Shown: positions 18,220 through 27,867, counted from the first letter of the stretch. The stretch is DNA of 64,000 bases from an uncultured Erythrobacter sp. (GCA_947500645.1 CANMSD010000004.1:1-64000), one strand, 5' to 3'. The notes: generated from the sequence alone by a model not told the origin. Made by a program: numbers and translations.

Positions 18220-19560
18220 TTATTTCGACAACTCGTCGACGATCCGCTCATGCAGATTCCGGCTCAGTGGCATAAGAAACAGCGCAATTGAAGCAATCAC
18301 GAGGAATGTGGTCGGTACCAGCGCCATGAAATTGCCCAACGAAGAGGCTGTTTCGGCGGTCTGCATCTTACGATCCGCATCATAACCAATACCAGACAAG
18401 AGATAACCAATGCCAAGGCCTGTCAGCGCGCCAGATGCCTTTTGCACAAACAGGCTTGAACCAAAGATCGGCCCCTCATCGCGTCGTCCGTATGCGTATT
18501 GACCATATTCGACCGTATCTGGAATGAGCGCCCATATGATGATCGCGAATGCAGAATTGGCAAAGCCGAATGCGACAATCTGGACCGGAACGCCGCCGAT
18601 CAAGACTGGTCCCAGCGCGAATAGGGAGAGGCCCGCCGCCCCCATCACCACCGTCGCGATCAGCCAGCATTTGCGCTTGCCAAGCGAACGCGCGACGAGC
18701 GTCCAGATCGGCGTGCCTGCAAGGGTCGCGACAGCGAATGCCGTCAATATCACTTCCTTGTTGGCGAAAGCTTGCGCATTCGACTGAATGTAAAACGCCA
18801 TAGGGATATTCAGGCAGGCACCAGCTGCGGAGTTCACCAACAAGATGAGGAGCAGCAGGCGCAGCGCTCCATTGCCCTGGAACGCGTCGAGAAATGAGTG
18901 AAGATCCCAGCCGCGCGAGATCTCTTCGCCACCTAGCGGGGGTTTCTCTCGCGTCGCAAAAAAGCAAGCGATTAAGGCGATCGTCGAAATGGCAGCCCCG
19001 ATCGCTGCTGCGTAGAAGAAGCCATCGCCGGAATATTGCTCTCCCTCACCGAGCGCCCGGCTAAGCGGGAAGAAGAATGAAGACACACAGAGCATCCCGC
19101 AAAAGGCGAAGAACATGCGCACACCGGACAGCTCGGCTCGCTCAACAGAACTGAAGGTCAATCGCGCCGACAATGCGGAATAAGGCACAGCGACGATTGT
19201 GTAGCACGTGCGGAACAGAATACCTGCCGCAACCAAAGCAACCAGCAAGATCGTGCCTTCGAACGGCGGCTTCCAGAACAGCAGGCAAAAACTTGCCCCG
19301 AGGCCAAAGCTGCCAAGCAGTATGAAGGGACGATACACTCCATGACGGCTGCGGTTGGCCGCTGCGAAGGTCGCGACAAGCGGGTCGGAAATCGCATCCC
19401 AAAGCAAGCCAGCCGCGTAGACCCAGCCGGCGACCTTGGGATCGAGGCCAACCACCGTCGTGTACCAAAAGACCAGCACGAGCGAGAGGCTGTGCCAATA
19501 GATGTTGAGCCCGAAATCGCCGATCCCATAGCCCGCAAGGCGCTTCGCTTTTTCGCCCAT
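18220..19560 (-). CDS. GPH-family sugar:cation symporter
   Basis: An inner-membrane transporter of 446 residues with about twelve membrane segments, in the glycoside-pentoside-hexuronide family (MelB-like). Features include DFGLNIYWHS in the first segment, a WDAISDPLVA motif with the acidic residue used for cation coupling, and a central cytoplasmic loop. The start at 19560 (MGEKAKRLAGYG) is preferred because the 49 codons before it run into the SMP-30 gene and look non-coding. Its place between a lactonase and the LacI/GH5 genes suggests import of glucosides or gluconate-type sugars. Confidence 0.88.
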   Translation of the reverse strand: MGEKAKRLAGYGIGDFGLNIYWHSLSLVLVFWYTTVVGLDPKVAGWVYAAGLLWDAISDPLVATFAAANRSRHGVYRPFILLGSFGLGASFCLLFWKPPFEGTILLVALVAAGILFRTCYTIVAVPYSALSARLTFSSVERAELSGVRMFFAFCGMLCVSSFFFPLSRALGEGEQYSGDGFFYAAAIGAAISTIALIACFFATREKPPLGGEEISRGWDLHSFLDAFQGNGALRLLLLILLVNSAAGACLNIPMAFYIQSNAQAFANKEVILTAFAVATLAGTPIWTLVARSLGKRKCWLIATVVMGAAGLSLFALGPVLIGGVPVQIVAFGFANSAFAIIIWALIPDTVEYGQYAYGRRDEGPIFGSSLFVQKASGALTGLGIGYLLSGIGYDADRKMQTAETASSLGNFMALVPTTFLVIASIALFLMPLSRNLHERIVDELSK

Positions 19561-19612
19561 CACGAGCCTGCGCCGTTGATCACTACCAGAATATGCAACG
19601 CTCTCGGCCAAG

Positions 19613-20668
19613 TCAGAAGCGCCCCAGCCCCAAAGCTTTGGTCCGAACGGCAACCAGCCTGTCGGCTGCGGTGATGAACAGGGTTCTGCCATCCTCGCCA
19701 AACGCACAATTGGCCGTTGCGCGGCCCGTCCCGATCCGCCCCAGACATTGCCCTTGCGGGTCGATCACCAGCACACCGCCCGGTCCGGCAAGAAACAGAT
19801 GCCCGGTCGTTGCGACCGCCATTCCGTCGGGAAGGCCGCCATCGGCATGCATGAAAGGCTTTGCGTCGAACCATATCTCTCCTCCGCCGACCCGATCACT
19901 TGCGGATGCAGGCACGTCGAAACGGCGGATCAGTGGAGCATCGGGATCGGATTGGGCAACATAGAGAGAGCGTTCGTCGGGAGACAATATGACGCCATTG
20001 GGAAAGGTCATATCGTCCACAAGCAGCGAGACAGCCCCGTCTGTGTCAAGCCGGTAAACGCCATTAAACTCAAGCTCTTTCATGGGTGAGGTGTTCAGGC
20101 CTTCAAGCCCATAAGGCGGGTCGGTAAAATAGATCTTGCCGTCGCTTGCCTCGATCAAATCGTTGGGGCTGTTGAACTTCTTACCTGAATAGCTCGATGC
20201 GAGCACGCGCCGAGTGCCGCTCTCCATATCCATTGCCTCGACGGCGCGCTTGCCATGATTGCAGATCAGCAATTCGCCGCTTTGCCCGATCAGCAAGCCG
20301 TTCGCGCCAGGTTCACGCATGCCCCCAGCCTGCTCGCGCGAAACGCCTGAGGGGTCGAGGAAGATCGAAATTCCCGCCTTCGTATCCCAGGCAAAGGCGC
20401 GATTTTGCGGCACGTCAGTGAAATAGAGCCGCTGGCGCAGTGCATCCCAGGCCGGTCCCTCGGCCCATTGATGGCCGGTAGAAAGCAGCCTTGGCGTTAC
20501 ATCTACATCGACCAGATCGCCAAACGCGGAATCGAAACTGTCGAACGCAACTCCCGCATCTCTGCCATCCTCCGGCTCTGCCAGGACGGATGCATTGTGG
20601 CCCCCTGCGCAAGCGACAAGCATGCCCGATGACAACCCAAGTATCGTTGTCCGACGCGACAGGTGCAT
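19613..20668 (-). CDS. SMP-30/gluconolactonase-family exported hydrolase
   Basis: A six-bladed propeller lactonase of 351 residues. The N-terminus has a twin-arginine motif (SRRTTILG) and a lipobox (LVACAGG), so it should be a periplasmic lipoprotein. Metal-ligand regions of the family are present: EGPAWD, FNSPNDLIE and PNGVILSPDE. It would open the sugar lactone made by a glucose or glycoside dehydrogenase to the acid, supplying gluconate to the gluconokinase/permease pair at 23332-25164. It heads the minus-strand operon and its promoter is shared divergently with GH3. Confidence 0.9.
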   Translation of the reverse strand: MHLSRRTTILGLSSGMLVACAGGHNASVLAEPEDGRDAGVAFDSFDSAFGDLVDVDVTPRLLSTGHQWAEGPAWDALRQRLYFTDVPQNRAFAWDTKAGISIFLDPSGVSREQAGGMREPGANGLLIGQSGELLICNHGKRAVEAMDMESGTRRVLASSYSGKKFNSPNDLIEASDGKIYFTDPPYGLEGLNTSPMKELEFNGVYRLDTDGAVSLLVDDMTFPNGVILSPDERSLYVAQSDPDAPLIRRFDVPASASDRVGGGEIWFDAKPFMHADGGLPDGMAVATTGHLFLAGPGGVLVIDPQGQCLGRIGTGRATANCAFGEDGRTLFITAADRLVAVRTKALGLGRF

Positions 20669-20692
20669 GGTGAATCAATTCCTCCCAGACCC

Positions 20693-20736
20693 TTGATATT
20701 CCAATATTGACAACCTTGTCAAAAACCGCTGCTAAT
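20693..20736. promoter_or_regulatory. Bidirectional promoter with central LacI-type operator
   Basis: The palindrome TTGACAACCTTGTCAA at 20707-20722 carries a -35 hexamer TTGACA on each strand. On the plus strand, 18 bases later, GCTAAT (20731-20736) serves as -10 for GH3. On the minus strand TATCAA (20698-20693), also at 18 bases, serves the SMP-30 operon. One repressor dimer could therefore block both directions. The 16-mer is identical to the one at 3420-3435. The assignment to the LacI protein encoded nearby is inferred. Confidence 0.75.
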
Positions 20737-20799
20737 AGGACAAGATTGACGGATAGGGATTCGTCCGCGCAAAGGTGCGAGCGAGGGGAAGAGGCAAAA

Positions 20800-23313
20800 A
20801 TGCAGACGCAAATGACCAAGCCAGTGCTGGCACTGGGGCTTAGCCTCGCGCTGACGGCCTGTGCGCAAAACAGTGTAGCAGTCGAAACACAATCCGCCTC
20901 CGCCACCATCAATCCGGAAATCTGGCCACAGCTGCAGGCCGCACCGCTCGACCCTGCTATCGAAGCCCGCATCGATGCGATCATGGTCAAGATGACGCTC
21001 GAGCAGAAGATCGGTCAAACGATACAAGCAGATTCCGGATCCGTCACACCGGAAGACGTCAAGAAGTACCGGCTGGGTTCGGTCTTGAGCGGCGGTAATT
21101 CTGCCCCTGGCCCACTGCCCTACGCCGATACCGACACCTGGTTGGAGATGGCCGATAAATATTGGGAAGCCTCGAACGATCCCGAGGGTGTCGAGATCGC
21201 GATCCCGGTGATCTGGGGCATTGACGCGGTGCACGGGCACGCAAACCTGCTCGGCGCAACAATCTTCCCGCACAATGTCGGTCTTGGCGCAGCACGCGAT
21301 CCCGACCTGATCGAGCGGATCATGAATGTGACCGCGCGTGAGCTGGTCGTGTCCGGGCATGACTGGACCTTCGCGCCAACACTAGCGGTGCCACGCGATG
21401 ATCGTTGGGGCCGCGGCTATGAAGGCTTCTCGGAAGACCCCGCAATCGTCATTTCCTATTCCGACCGGATCGTCGAAGGGTTGCAAGGCACCTATGGCGA
21501 AGCGGATTTCCTGGCACAGGGAAAGATCCTGTCAGCAGCCAAACACTATGTCGGAGATGGCGCGACCGATGGCGGGCGCGACCAGGGTGATGCGAGCATC
21601 AGCGAAGAGGAACTGCGCGACATTCATGCGATGGGATATTTGCCCGCGCTCGATGCACAGGTGCAGACCGTCATGGTGTCGTTCTCCAGCTGGCAGAATA
21701 TCAAGATGACCGGCAACAAGGCGCTGATCACCGATGTGCTGAAAGGCCGGATGGGCTTCAATGGTTTCGTCGTCAGCGACTGGAATGCGCACGGCCAGAT
21801 TCCCGGTTGCTCGAACACCGATTGCCCTGAGGCGTTCAACGCCGGGATCGATATGTTCATGGCGCCAGACAGTTGGCGCGGCCTGTATGAAACGACTCTT
21901 GCGCATGCCAAGTCGGGCCGCATCCCGATGGCGCGTCTGGATGATGCGGTCCGACGAATCCTACGGGTCAAACTCAACTACGGCCTGTTCGATCGCGGAG
22001 CACCGAGCACCCGCCCAGATGCCGGTGATGTGAGTTTGCTCGCAAATCCGGATCACCGCGCTATTGCGCGCGAGGCGGTGCGCAAATCGCTCGTCCTGCT
22101 CAAGAACAACAATTCGCTGCTGCCGCTCGATCCGGGCAAGACGGTACTGGTTGTCGGCGATGGCGCAGACAGCATTGCAAAGGCTTCAGGTGGCTGGACG
22201 CTCTCGTGGCAAGGAGGCTCTCACACCAATGACGAGTTTCCCAATGGCCAGTCAATCCTGGGCGGCATTCGCGAGGCAGTGAGCGCCGCTGGTGGTACGG
22301 TAATCTTCGACGAAGACGGCACTGGCAACCATTCCGCCGATGTGGTGATCGCGGTCTTTGGCGAGGACGCCTATGCCGAGTTCCAGGGAGACCGCCCGCA
22401 TCTCGACTTCGACAATGATGGCTTCGACACAGACCTGCTCGCGGGCTACCGTGAGAAGGGCATGCCGGTTGTATCGGTATTCCTCTCGGGCCGGCCCATG
22501 TGGGTCAATCCGGAGATCAACGCAAGCGACGCATTCGTCGCCGCATGGCTACCCGGCAGCGAAGGCGGCGGGGTCAGCGATCTGTTGTTCCGCAGCGATC
22601 CGGCTTTCGATTTCACTGGCAAGCTGGCCTTCTCTTGGCCCAAGCTCGCGAGCGAGGCGACGCTCAATGTAGGCGATAGAGGCTACGACCCGCTATTCGC
22701 TTACGGCTACGGCCTGTCCTACGCGAGCAACGGTAACCTTGCGCAATTGCCTGAGAGGCCGGGCGTCAACGCAAGCGGATTTGCGGTCGGGGACGTCCTT
22801 TTCGCTGCTGGCAAAACGCCCAATCCGTGGTCACTTTATGGTGTCGTTAGCGGCACTCAAACCCGTCTGAATTCAAGCGTGTGGGACGGCGGAGCGTTAT
22901 CCTTCAGCGGGCTTGACCGGCTTGCGCAGGAGGACTCGCTCCAGATCGATTGGGCAAGCGCGGAGCCGTATGTCCGCATCGCAAACCACGCTCCAGTCGA
23001 TTTCACCCGCCACACGAACGGAGCGATGGAACTCGCATTCTTCGTCCGCAATCTCGGGGACAAGCCAGCGCAATTGCGTGTTGCGATGGGCTGTGAGGGT
23101 AACACCGAATGCGGCCGGGGCGTGCCGGTGACGGTGCGGTCCAGCGAGTGGAGTGAAGTGCGCTTGTCGCTTTCCTGTTTTGCAAATTTGGGAGCGGATA
23201 TGAGCGCGCTTACCACGGGCTTAATCATGCGTTCGCAAGGCCCCGCTTCTATCGGGCTGTCGGATATCAGGCTCGCGTCTGACATCGACGCAACCCAAAC
23301 CTGCGTGTTCTAG
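20800..23313 (+). CDS. GH3 beta-glucosidase lipoprotein
   Basis: An 837-residue family 3 glycoside hydrolase that releases glucose from beta-glucosides. A lipoprotein signal (LTAC lipobox about residue 17-20) places it in the periplasm or outer membrane. The N-terminal TIM barrel carries the nucleophile aspartate in FVVSDWNAHG and KHYVGDG. An (alpha/beta)6 sandwich follows, then a C-terminal beta-rich domain of about 180 residues like the ExoP-type accessory domain. ATG at 20800 is chosen for its GGGGAAGAGG site and the signal peptide. It works downstream of the GH5 endoglucanase and is followed after 18 bases by gluconokinase. Confidence 0.94.
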   Translation: MQTQMTKPVLALGLSLALTACAQNSVAVETQSASATINPEIWPQLQAAPLDPAIEARIDAIMVKMTLEQKIGQTIQADSGSVTPEDVKKYRLGSVLSGGNSAPGPLPYADTDTWLEMADKYWEASNDPEGVEIAIPVIWGIDAVHGHANLLGATIFPHNVGLGAARDPDLIERIMNVTARELVVSGHDWTFAPTLAVPRDDRWGRGYEGFSEDPAIVISYSDRIVEGLQGTYGEADFLAQGKILSAAKHYVGDGATDGGRDQGDASISEEELRDIHAMGYLPALDAQVQTVMVSFSSWQNIKMTGNKALITDVLKGRMGFNGFVVSDWNAHGQIPGCSNTDCPEAFNAGIDMFMAPDSWRGLYETTLAHAKSGRIPMARLDDAVRRILRVKLNYGLFDRGAPSTRPDAGDVSLLANPDHRAIAREAVRKSLVLLKNNNSLLPLDPGKTVLVVGDGADSIAKASGGWTLSWQGGSHTNDEFPNGQSILGGIREAVSAAGGTVIFDEDGTGNHSADVVIAVFGEDAYAEFQGDRPHLDFDNDGFDTDLLAGYREKGMPVVSVFLSGRPMWVNPEINASDAFVAAWLPGSEGGGVSDLLFRSDPAFDFTGKLAFSWPKLASEATLNVGDRGYDPLFAYGYGLSYASNGNLAQLPERPGVNASGFAVGDVLFAAGKTPNPWSLYGVVSGTQTRLNSSVWDGGALSFSGLDRLAQEDSLQIDWASAEPYVRIANHAPVDFTRHTNGAMELAFFVRNLGDKPAQLRVAMGCEGNTECGRGVPVTVRSSEWSEVRLSLSCFANLGADMSALTTGLIMRSQGPASIGLSDIRLASDIDATQTCVF

Positions 23314-23331
23314 ACCGATCCGCCGCGCAGC

Positions 23332-23823
23332 ATGACCGAGCGGCTAATCATCATCATGGGGCCGAGTGGGTGCGGCAAGACGACTGTCGCCGCTGCCCTC
23401 GCTGATGTCCTGCGCATACCGATGCTGGAGGGCGATGCCTTTCATCCGGTCGCAAACCGCGACAAGATGGCATCGGGCAACCCGCTTGACGATGGCGACC
23501 GGGCGGCGTGGGTCGAGGCCCTAGTGGAGGCTGTCGACGCGTCGAACGAACCGATGTTAGTGCTGGCCTGCTCAGCCCTTACTCCGTTCGTGCAAAGCCG
23601 CCTCGAAGGCGTCGCCGATCGCCAAGCCATCTTCGTGCTGCTCGAGGCCTCTCGCGAGACCTTGGCCGAGCGTATTACGAGCCGCACGGATCACTTCATG
23701 CCTGCCAGCCTGCTCAACAGTCAAATGGAAGCCCTCAACCCACCTGAGCACGTTATCCGGGTGGATGCGAGCCAATCGGTCGACGATATCATCGCGCAGC
23801 TCCTGACCCGGCTAGAGCACTAG
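23332..23823 (+). CDS. gntK: Gluconokinase
   Basis: This 163-residue kinase phosphorylates gluconate to 6-phosphogluconate for the Entner-Doudoroff or pentose phosphate route. The P-loop is GPSGCGKTTV (10-19), the gluconate-site motif is LEGDAFHP, and ACSALT follows the nucleotide-binding region, all typical of GntK (about 160-175 residues). It lies 18 bases behind the GH3 gene in the same direction and overlaps the convergent permease gene by 12 bases. With the SMP-30 lactonase and the permease it completes a route from glucose through glucono-lactone to the central pathway. Confidence 0.95.
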   Translation: MTERLIIIMGPSGCGKTTVAAALADVLRIPMLEGDAFHPVANRDKMASGNPLDDGDRAAWVEALVEAVDASNEPMLVLACSALTPFVQSRLEGVADRQAIFVLLEASRETLAERITSRTDHFMPASLLNSQMEALNPPEHVIRVDASQSVDDIIAQLLTRLEH

Positions 23824-25164
23824 GCCGAGCGCCATAACAATCGCAAAGCCGACCAGACCGACCAAGGTTGACGCGATCGTCCAGGTCTTCAGCGCCTCAC
23901 GCTCGCTCAGTCCGAAATAGCGCGACACCAGCCAGAACCCGCTATCGTTCACATGGCTGACCACGCTCGCGCCCGCCGCAATTGCAATCACCATGCGCGC
24001 CAGATCCCAGCCCTCCAGCCCCGCAGCGAGGGCCATAGGCGCGCACAACCCTGCCGCCGTCAGCATCGCGACCGTGGCTGAGCCCTGTGCAACCCGCACA
24101 ATCGCCGCCAACACAAAGCCTGCGATAATCGGGCCAATACCCAGCCCTGCGAAGCTCTCCGCCAGCATATTGCCTGCGCCGGTATCGACCAGCACTTGTT
24201 TGAATGCCCCGCCCGCTCCGGTCACGAGCAGGATCACCGCGGTCGGCTCGAACGCACGCGACAGGCCGTCTTTGAGTCGCGCGCTGCTCGCTTCATCATT
24301 CGCCTTGAGTGCCCATGCCGCAACCGCGCAGCCGATCAGCAGCGCGACAAAGGGATGCCCGACAAAGGCTATGAACGTGCTATCAATGCCGAACTGTGCC
24401 GCTATTGCTGCCACGACGATCAGGGCAATAGGGACCGCCACCACAATTGCTGCACGCAGCGCGAGACCGGTATCCGCGCTCTCGCCCTCCGCATGGTCCA
24501 TGACGCCGCGCTCATTCATCGGGAGCCAGCCGCGCGCATCGGCAAACCGTGTGTAATACGGCCCGGCCACCAGCATGGCTGGGATACCGGCGATCAGCCC
24601 GCAGACGATCACCAGGCCCAAATCAGCAGAGAGTATCTCCGCCACCGCCACTGGCCCAGGCGTGGGCGGGATGAAGGCGTGCGCAGTCGCGAGGCCCGCC
24701 AGCAGAGGTAGTCCGAAAAACAGCGCGGGCTTACCCGCGCGCATCGCCAGCGCCTGCACCAGCGGGAAGAGCAGGATCAGGCCAACGTCGAAGAACACCG
24801 GGATCGCGATCACCAGGCCGACAAACCCCATCGCGATACCGGCCGGTCCCGGTGAACGGTTGCCAATGATTGACCTCGCCAAAGCTGCCGCCCCGCCGCT
24901 CGCCTCCAGATAGACGCCAAGCAGCGCGCCCAGTCCGACCACGACAGCGATGAAACCGAGCACGCCGGCAAAGCCGTTCTTCACCGCCTCGAGCACCGCC
25001 TCTGGCGAGAGCCCCGCCATCAAACCGGTTGCCAGTGCGGCGACCAGCAATGCGGCGAAGGCGTTCACTCGGCGCACCAGGATCAGGATCAGCAAAGCCG
25101 CAACACCGATCAGGGTCGCGAGCAAGGGCCGCCATTCCGCCGCAAATTGTGCAAGATCGTTCAT
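23812..25164 (-). CDS. gntP: Gluconate permease, GntP family
   Basis: An inner-membrane gluconate:H+ symporter of 450 residues with about twelve to fourteen hydrophobic segments. GntP-family stretches include GVYLEASGGAAALA, PLLAGLATAHAFIPPTPGP and a C-terminal SHVNDSGFW. It is convergent with gntK, sharing 12 bases at the 3' ends, so it must have its own promoter in the 200-base region 25165-25364. It imports gluconate made in the periplasm. Confidence 0.94.
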   Translation of the reverse strand: MNDLAQFAAEWRPLLATLIGVAALLILILVRRVNAFAALLVAALATGLMAGLSPEAVLEAVKNGFAGVLGFIAVVVGLGALLGVYLEASGGAAALARSIIGNRSPGPAGIAMGFVGLVIAIPVFFDVGLILLFPLVQALAMRAGKPALFFGLPLLAGLATAHAFIPPTPGPVAVAEILSADLGLVIVCGLIAGIPAMLVAGPYYTRFADARGWLPMNERGVMDHAEGESADTGLALRAAIVVAVPIALIVVAAIAAQFGIDSTFIAFVGHPFVALLIGCAVAAWALKANDEASSARLKDGLSRAFEPTAVILLVTGAGGAFKQVLVDTGAGNMLAESFAGLGIGPIIAGFVLAAIVRVAQGSATVAMLTAAGLCAPMALAAGLEGWDLARMVIAIAAGASVVSHVNDSGFWLVSRYFGLSEREALKTWTIASTLVGLVGFAIVMALGLVL

Positions 25165-25364
25165 GGCTTTTAGGCCCCCTCACCGGTGGAACACATCGGG
25201 TGAATTGAAAAGTGTGACTTTCCAGAAAAACAATTGATTTGCAGCACCTTAGGCCAGGAATTATGAATCGATGTGTGACCTTTCATTTCAGCCTTCCTAC
25301 GCTCGCATCCACCCTAGTAAGGACGCAAAAGGTAGGAAAATCATCACGCTCCGCGCCGCTCCCA

Positions 25365-27221
25365 TTACGGTGTCTCAACACGCTGGAGCAGCACCACTCG
25401 ATCATCACCAGTGAATGGTGCAATCACCGCGCTTAGGTCGCTTTCGGACGCGATCGCTGAACGCCTTGGCCCTCCCACAAACTCGCCCGCAATCGGATCG
25501 AACAACCGCATTCGATACGCACCCGGCTCGATCGCACCCGCATCAGGCTTGGACGTCTCGGCGCTCCAGTAAATCGCATAGATCCGGCCCGGATCGGCCA
25601 GGCAAAGGGCCTCGCCCGCACACGGCTGCATGTCCCAATATTCGAGGTTGCCCTCGAAGAAATCCATCGCAACCTTGGTCTGCCGCCACAGCTCCGTGCG
25701 GCTGCGCCAGTCCTCGGTCGTCAGATCATTACCGTCCTGATGTGCACCGAAATACCACTCGACCCCCGCGCCACCTGCCAGCAAAGTCCCCCACAACACA
25801 TCCCGTCGCAGGCTGTCATGCATGGGATCGTCCTTGTCCGCGCGCGCGCCGACCTGCCATTTCCCGATCTCGTCCATGGTGATCGCCCAAGGCTGGCCCG
25901 CTGCGCGCGACAGCTCATGCCATTTGCGAACCTCGGCGTTGACCGTTTCGCGCTCGGCCACCTGAAATGAAAGGCCGTCCAGCGACGCCTCGCCCAGCAG
26001 CGGGGTCAGGATATGGTCCTTGTCCGGTGCCTCGGCATGGGTGTGAAGCAGCACAGGATGGCGATAGGGATCGCGCGCCGCGATAAAGCGCGCCATCGCC
26101 TTCCGCTGTGCGTCGTCCTGTCCCTCTGGTCGCCAGTGGACCGGTCCGTTTTCCTCGCCCAGATTCCAGAATAAAGCCGGATGGTGAGCGAAGCGCGCAA
26201 TCAGCTCGCCAAGATAGAGCTTGCGCAAGCGGTCTGTGTCCCCGTCATCAAGCAACAGCTCGTTCTCGGTTTCCTGCAGCACGATATGCAGCGCCACGCC
26301 GCGCGCCTGCATATGCGCGAATACACGCTCCCATTGCGCCAACTTGCTTACATCAAAGCGCGTGGGATCGTCTGGCTCGACCCACGGCCACACATCCTTG
26401 CCATCGCCACCGACATTGAAGGTAAGGAAATAGGCGGCATTCATACCCTGATCGGCGAGGTAGTTGATCGCCCCGATCAGGCCCTTGCCCTTGCCTCCCT
26501 GCCAGCTCGGGTCGCCTTCGCGCCAGTCGCGGATATGCGGAGCGAATGTGTGGATCTCCCCGCCCGCATCGGCCTCGCCGTCGCGGGCATTGTCTGACAT
26601 GCGATAGGTGCCGTCAAAATCGGCAAAGGCGAGCAGGTTTTCCGGGCTGTTCGCCCCGCCCTTCAGCCAGCGCGGTCCGCTGTTGGCAAAGCGGTAGTGG
26701 CGACCGTCCTGCACCAACTGGCCACTGGCGTAGAATCCCTCCGCATCGGCATCCGGCAGCGCGACGGCAAAGCGTCCCTGCCATTCGCCGAGCAGCGTGG
26801 ATTGCACTTGCTTACCAGCCGCAATTGCAATGTCCGTCCCCTGCTCCAACCGTGCACTGTAGGACCACTCGCCCGGCGCATCGGGCATAAAGCGCACCTG
26901 CCAGATATTGCCTGTATCCGCGCTGGTCTCAGCCGCATTGCCGTCAGCCGCGAAGAAGCCTCTGACGCTGATCTGACGTTCGCCCTGCTGGAAAGTAACC
27001 AGCAAGCGCATATCGGTAAACGGGTTGAGCGCGCCCTGTTCACTCGCTTCGGGCCCGGCGAAGTCCAACGTTACCGGCTGCCATTGCTGATGCACGGCCA
27101 GCACTTCGGCCTCAACCGCTGCGGCATCGAATTCGACAGGCGGCGTGGCACAACTAGCCAGCGCGATCGTGCCGAACAAGAGCGCGGCAAGACGCTTGGT
27201 GGTAGTTGTGAGCGGCATCAC
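25365..27221 (-). CDS. DUF5060-domain lipoprotein, putative glycoside hydrolase
   Basis: A 618-residue exported protein with a lipobox (LASC about 21-24). An N-terminal DUF5060 beta-sandwich (about 45-145, with QVRFMPDAPGEWSY) is followed by a TIM barrel starting at YRFANSGPRWLKGG, and a short C-terminal beta domain. Candidate catalytic acids are the glutamates in FWNLGEENGP and ITMDEIGKW, as in clan GH-A-like enzymes; this is by position only. It lies 15 bases behind the cupin gene and so falls under the operator at 27734. It probably attacks another glycan side chain in the same utilisation scheme. Confidence 0.8.
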   Translation of the reverse strand: MMPLTTTTKRLAALLFGTIALASCATPPVEFDAAAVEAEVLAVHQQWQPVTLDFAGPEASEQGALNPFTDMRLLVTFQQGERQISVRGFFAADGNAAETSADTGNIWQVRFMPDAPGEWSYSARLEQGTDIAIAAGKQVQSTLLGEWQGRFAVALPDADAEGFYASGQLVQDGRHYRFANSGPRWLKGGANSPENLLAFADFDGTYRMSDNARDGEADAGGEIHTFAPHIRDWREGDPSWQGGKGKGLIGAINYLADQGMNAAYFLTFNVGGDGKDVWPWVEPDDPTRFDVSKLAQWERVFAHMQARGVALHIVLQETENELLLDDGDTDRLRKLYLGELIARFAHHPALFWNLGEENGPVHWRPEGQDDAQRKAMARFIAARDPYRHPVLLHTHAEAPDKDHILTPLLGEASLDGLSFQVAERETVNAEVRKWHELSRAAGQPWAITMDEIGKWQVGARADKDDPMHDSLRRDVLWGTLLAGGAGVEWYFGAHQDGNDLTTEDWRSRTELWRQTKVAMDFFEGNLEYWDMQPCAGEALCLADPGRIYAIYWSAETSKPDAGAIEPGAYRMRLFDPIAGEFVGGPRRSAIASESDLSAVIAPFTGDDRVVLLQRVETP

Positions 27222-27236
27222 CGACAGACCGCCGCC

Positions 27237-27710
27237 TTACAATTCTGGATCGGGCGGCGTCGGCAGACCTTGCGAATTCCATTTCCAGAACACGAATGTC
27301 AGCGGCGTATCGCCGGTGTTCTTGATTCCGTGAACATCCCACGGCTCGGCGAACAGCATATCGCCTTCTTTCGCCGCGAAGGTTTCTTCGCCCACGGTCC
27401 ATTCGCCTTCCCCTTCGATCACCATCAGGAATTCTTCCTCGGCATGGCGATGGGGTGGATGGATCTCCAGCCCGGGATTGATTGTCGCCGTACCGGAGAG
27501 GAGGTCTCGCGTTCCAGGGGTCGCCCCGGCGAAATACTCGACGAACGTACCCCATTCCTCATCGGTAGATTTGGCGGTCTCGCGGGTGAGGACAGTTGTC
27601 GCAACATTGGCCTCGACACTCGCAACCGGATCAGCCTCCTCGGCGGCGGGCGCGCCGCATGCCCCCAGCGCGCACATTCCGAGACCCAAAGCGATATCGC
27701 GAATATTCAT
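27237..27710 (-). CDS. Cupin-domain lipoprotein
   Basis: A single-domain cupin of 157 residues with an export signal and lipobox (ALGACG about 12-17). The metal-binding cupin motifs are visible: HPPHRHAEEEFLMVIEGEGEW (motif 1, His-His-Glu) and PWDVHGIKNTG (motif 2 His). ATG at 27710 is preferred to an earlier in-frame start at 27836 because GGGAGGG precedes it and the signal follows. It may bind a sugar acid or act as an isomerase; function unknown. It is the first gene of a pair with the DUF5060 protein. Confidence 0.82.
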   Translation of the reverse strand: MNIRDIALGLGMCALGACGAPAAEEADPVASVEANVATTVLTRETAKSTDEEWGTFVEYFAGATPGTRDLLSGTATINPGLEIHPPHRHAEEEFLMVIEGEGEWTVGEETFAAKEGDMLFAEPWDVHGIKNTGDTPLTFVFWKWNSQGLPTPPDPEL

Positions 27711-27733
27711 AAGCCCTCCCAATCTTCCACGTC

Positions 27734-27749
27734 TTGATAACGTTGTCAT
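27734..27749. promoter_or_regulatory. Variant LacI-type operator before the cupin gene
   Basis: TTGATAACGTTGTCAT is an inverted repeat with arms TTGATAAC and GTTGTCAT (6 of 8 positions symmetric). It differs from the 3420/20707 sites mainly at the centre (CG instead of CC) and in two arm bases. It ends 24 bases upstream of the cupin ATG. It suggests the cupin/DUF5060 pair belongs to the same LacI regulon or one run by a close paralogue. Confidence 0.6.
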
Positions 27750-27867
27750 ACCTGGGAAGCAAGGCTCATCAAATCGATCGACCAGATGCCACGTCTCAGG
27801 GGCCAGAGAGTGCAATCGATCGGAAAATTCAGACAATCAAACTAATGATATGTCGCAAACTTCCAAT

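Noticed and set aside
20707..20799. Earlier TTG start for the GH3 gene
   Set aside because: It begins inside the operator/promoter and lacks a binding site; ATG at 20800 has both a binding site and a lipoprotein signal.
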